From positions 1 through 5,825 of the forward strand of contig LIUJ01000065.1 of assembly GCA_001462255.1 (NCBI GenBank): a stretch of DNA of 5,825 nucleotides. The letters run 5' to 3'. Shown piece by piece: positions 5,728 through 5,825 of this stretch. A program made the position numbers and the translations under genes. The stretch is from Fibrobacteria bacterium GUT77. Its GTDB lineage: Bacteria; Fibrobacterota; Chitinivibrionia; Chitinivibrionales; Chitinispirillaceae. The notes under the pieces were generated by a model. It searched no databases, had not been told where the DNA came from, and saw only the letters and a program-made list of their open reading frames with translations. Position 1 is the stretch's first letter. The number at the start of each line of letters is the position of its first letter.

Positions 5728-5791
5728 CTACAATGCCTATTGTCGTACAAATTAATCGAACGGTTATTTTAGACAACGTAGACTGTAGGGG
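5725..5791. repeat. 67-bp interrupted inverted repeat upstream of the FIST operon
   Basis: CCCCTACA (5725-5732), seven bases, then TTGTC (5740-5744) is mirrored by GACAA (5772-5776), seven bases, then TGTAGGGG (5784-5791). All 13 paired positions match at equal spacing around a 27-bp centre, which is unlikely by chance. It could be a small non-autonomous element with terminal inverted repeats, or a large regulatory dyad. It overlaps the 8-bp hairpin at 5725-5727. No coding potential is seen in it. Confidence 0.55.
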
Positions 5792-5825
5792 CGACCATTA
5801 CCGTTGAATAAAAACCAACGTTTAA

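Noticed and set aside
5700..5825. CRISPR array or tRNA gene in the right-hand intergenic region
   Set aside because: There are only two imperfect repeat copies without regular spacers, and no cloverleaf or T-loop motif is visible.

Overview
The window is a bacterial chromosomal segment of moderate GC with dense coding, clear Shine-Dalgarno sites and sigma-70/sigma-A-like promoters. The Rrf2-type regulator, with its C-X7-C-X5-C cluster, resembles regulators of anaerobic Gram-positive (Clostridia-like) bacteria. The left edge holds a dispersed-repeat sequence that I recall from several unrelated genomes. The DUF3332-type lipoprotein is not specific to one phylum. My best guess is an uncultured or gut-type anaerobe; the phylum is not settled by this sequence.

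Layout: positions 1-90 are repeat sequence (a short palindrome, a 9-bp direct repeat and a dispersed-repeat arm). A plus-strand gene at 151-630 encodes a small DUF3332-like lipoprotein. It converges on a minus-strand Rrf2 regulator gene (715-1143), and a hairpin at 668-687 with T/A tracts on both sides can terminate both. The regulator has its own promoter (-35 at 1258-1263, -10 at 1234-1239) and an 84-nt leader with a repeated 11-mer and a GC hairpin. A 22-bp quasi-palindrome lies just upstream of the promoter.

The rest is a minus-strand operon read from right to left. A FIST-domain sensor (4446-5645) is followed after 17 nt by a large soluble hybrid histidine kinase (1723-4428), and after 21 nt by a small SpoIIAA/STAS-like protein (1318-1701). 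The kinase has a coiled coil, PAS, histidine kinase core, a degenerate receiver, a true receiver, an HPt domain and a helical tail. The inferred logic is that the FIST protein binds a small ligand in the cytoplasm and controls the kinase, whose phosphate passes within the protein to D614 and H759. The STAS-like protein, or an unlinked regulator, would be the output. No DNA-binding or diguanylate cyclase output is encoded in the window.

The 180 bp upstream of the operon (5646-5825) hold a promoter with a perfect TATAAT unusually close to the start codon, a perfect 8-bp hairpin, and a 67-bp interrupted inverted repeat. The most interesting item is the compact FIST-kinase-STAS cassette together with this upstream DNA.
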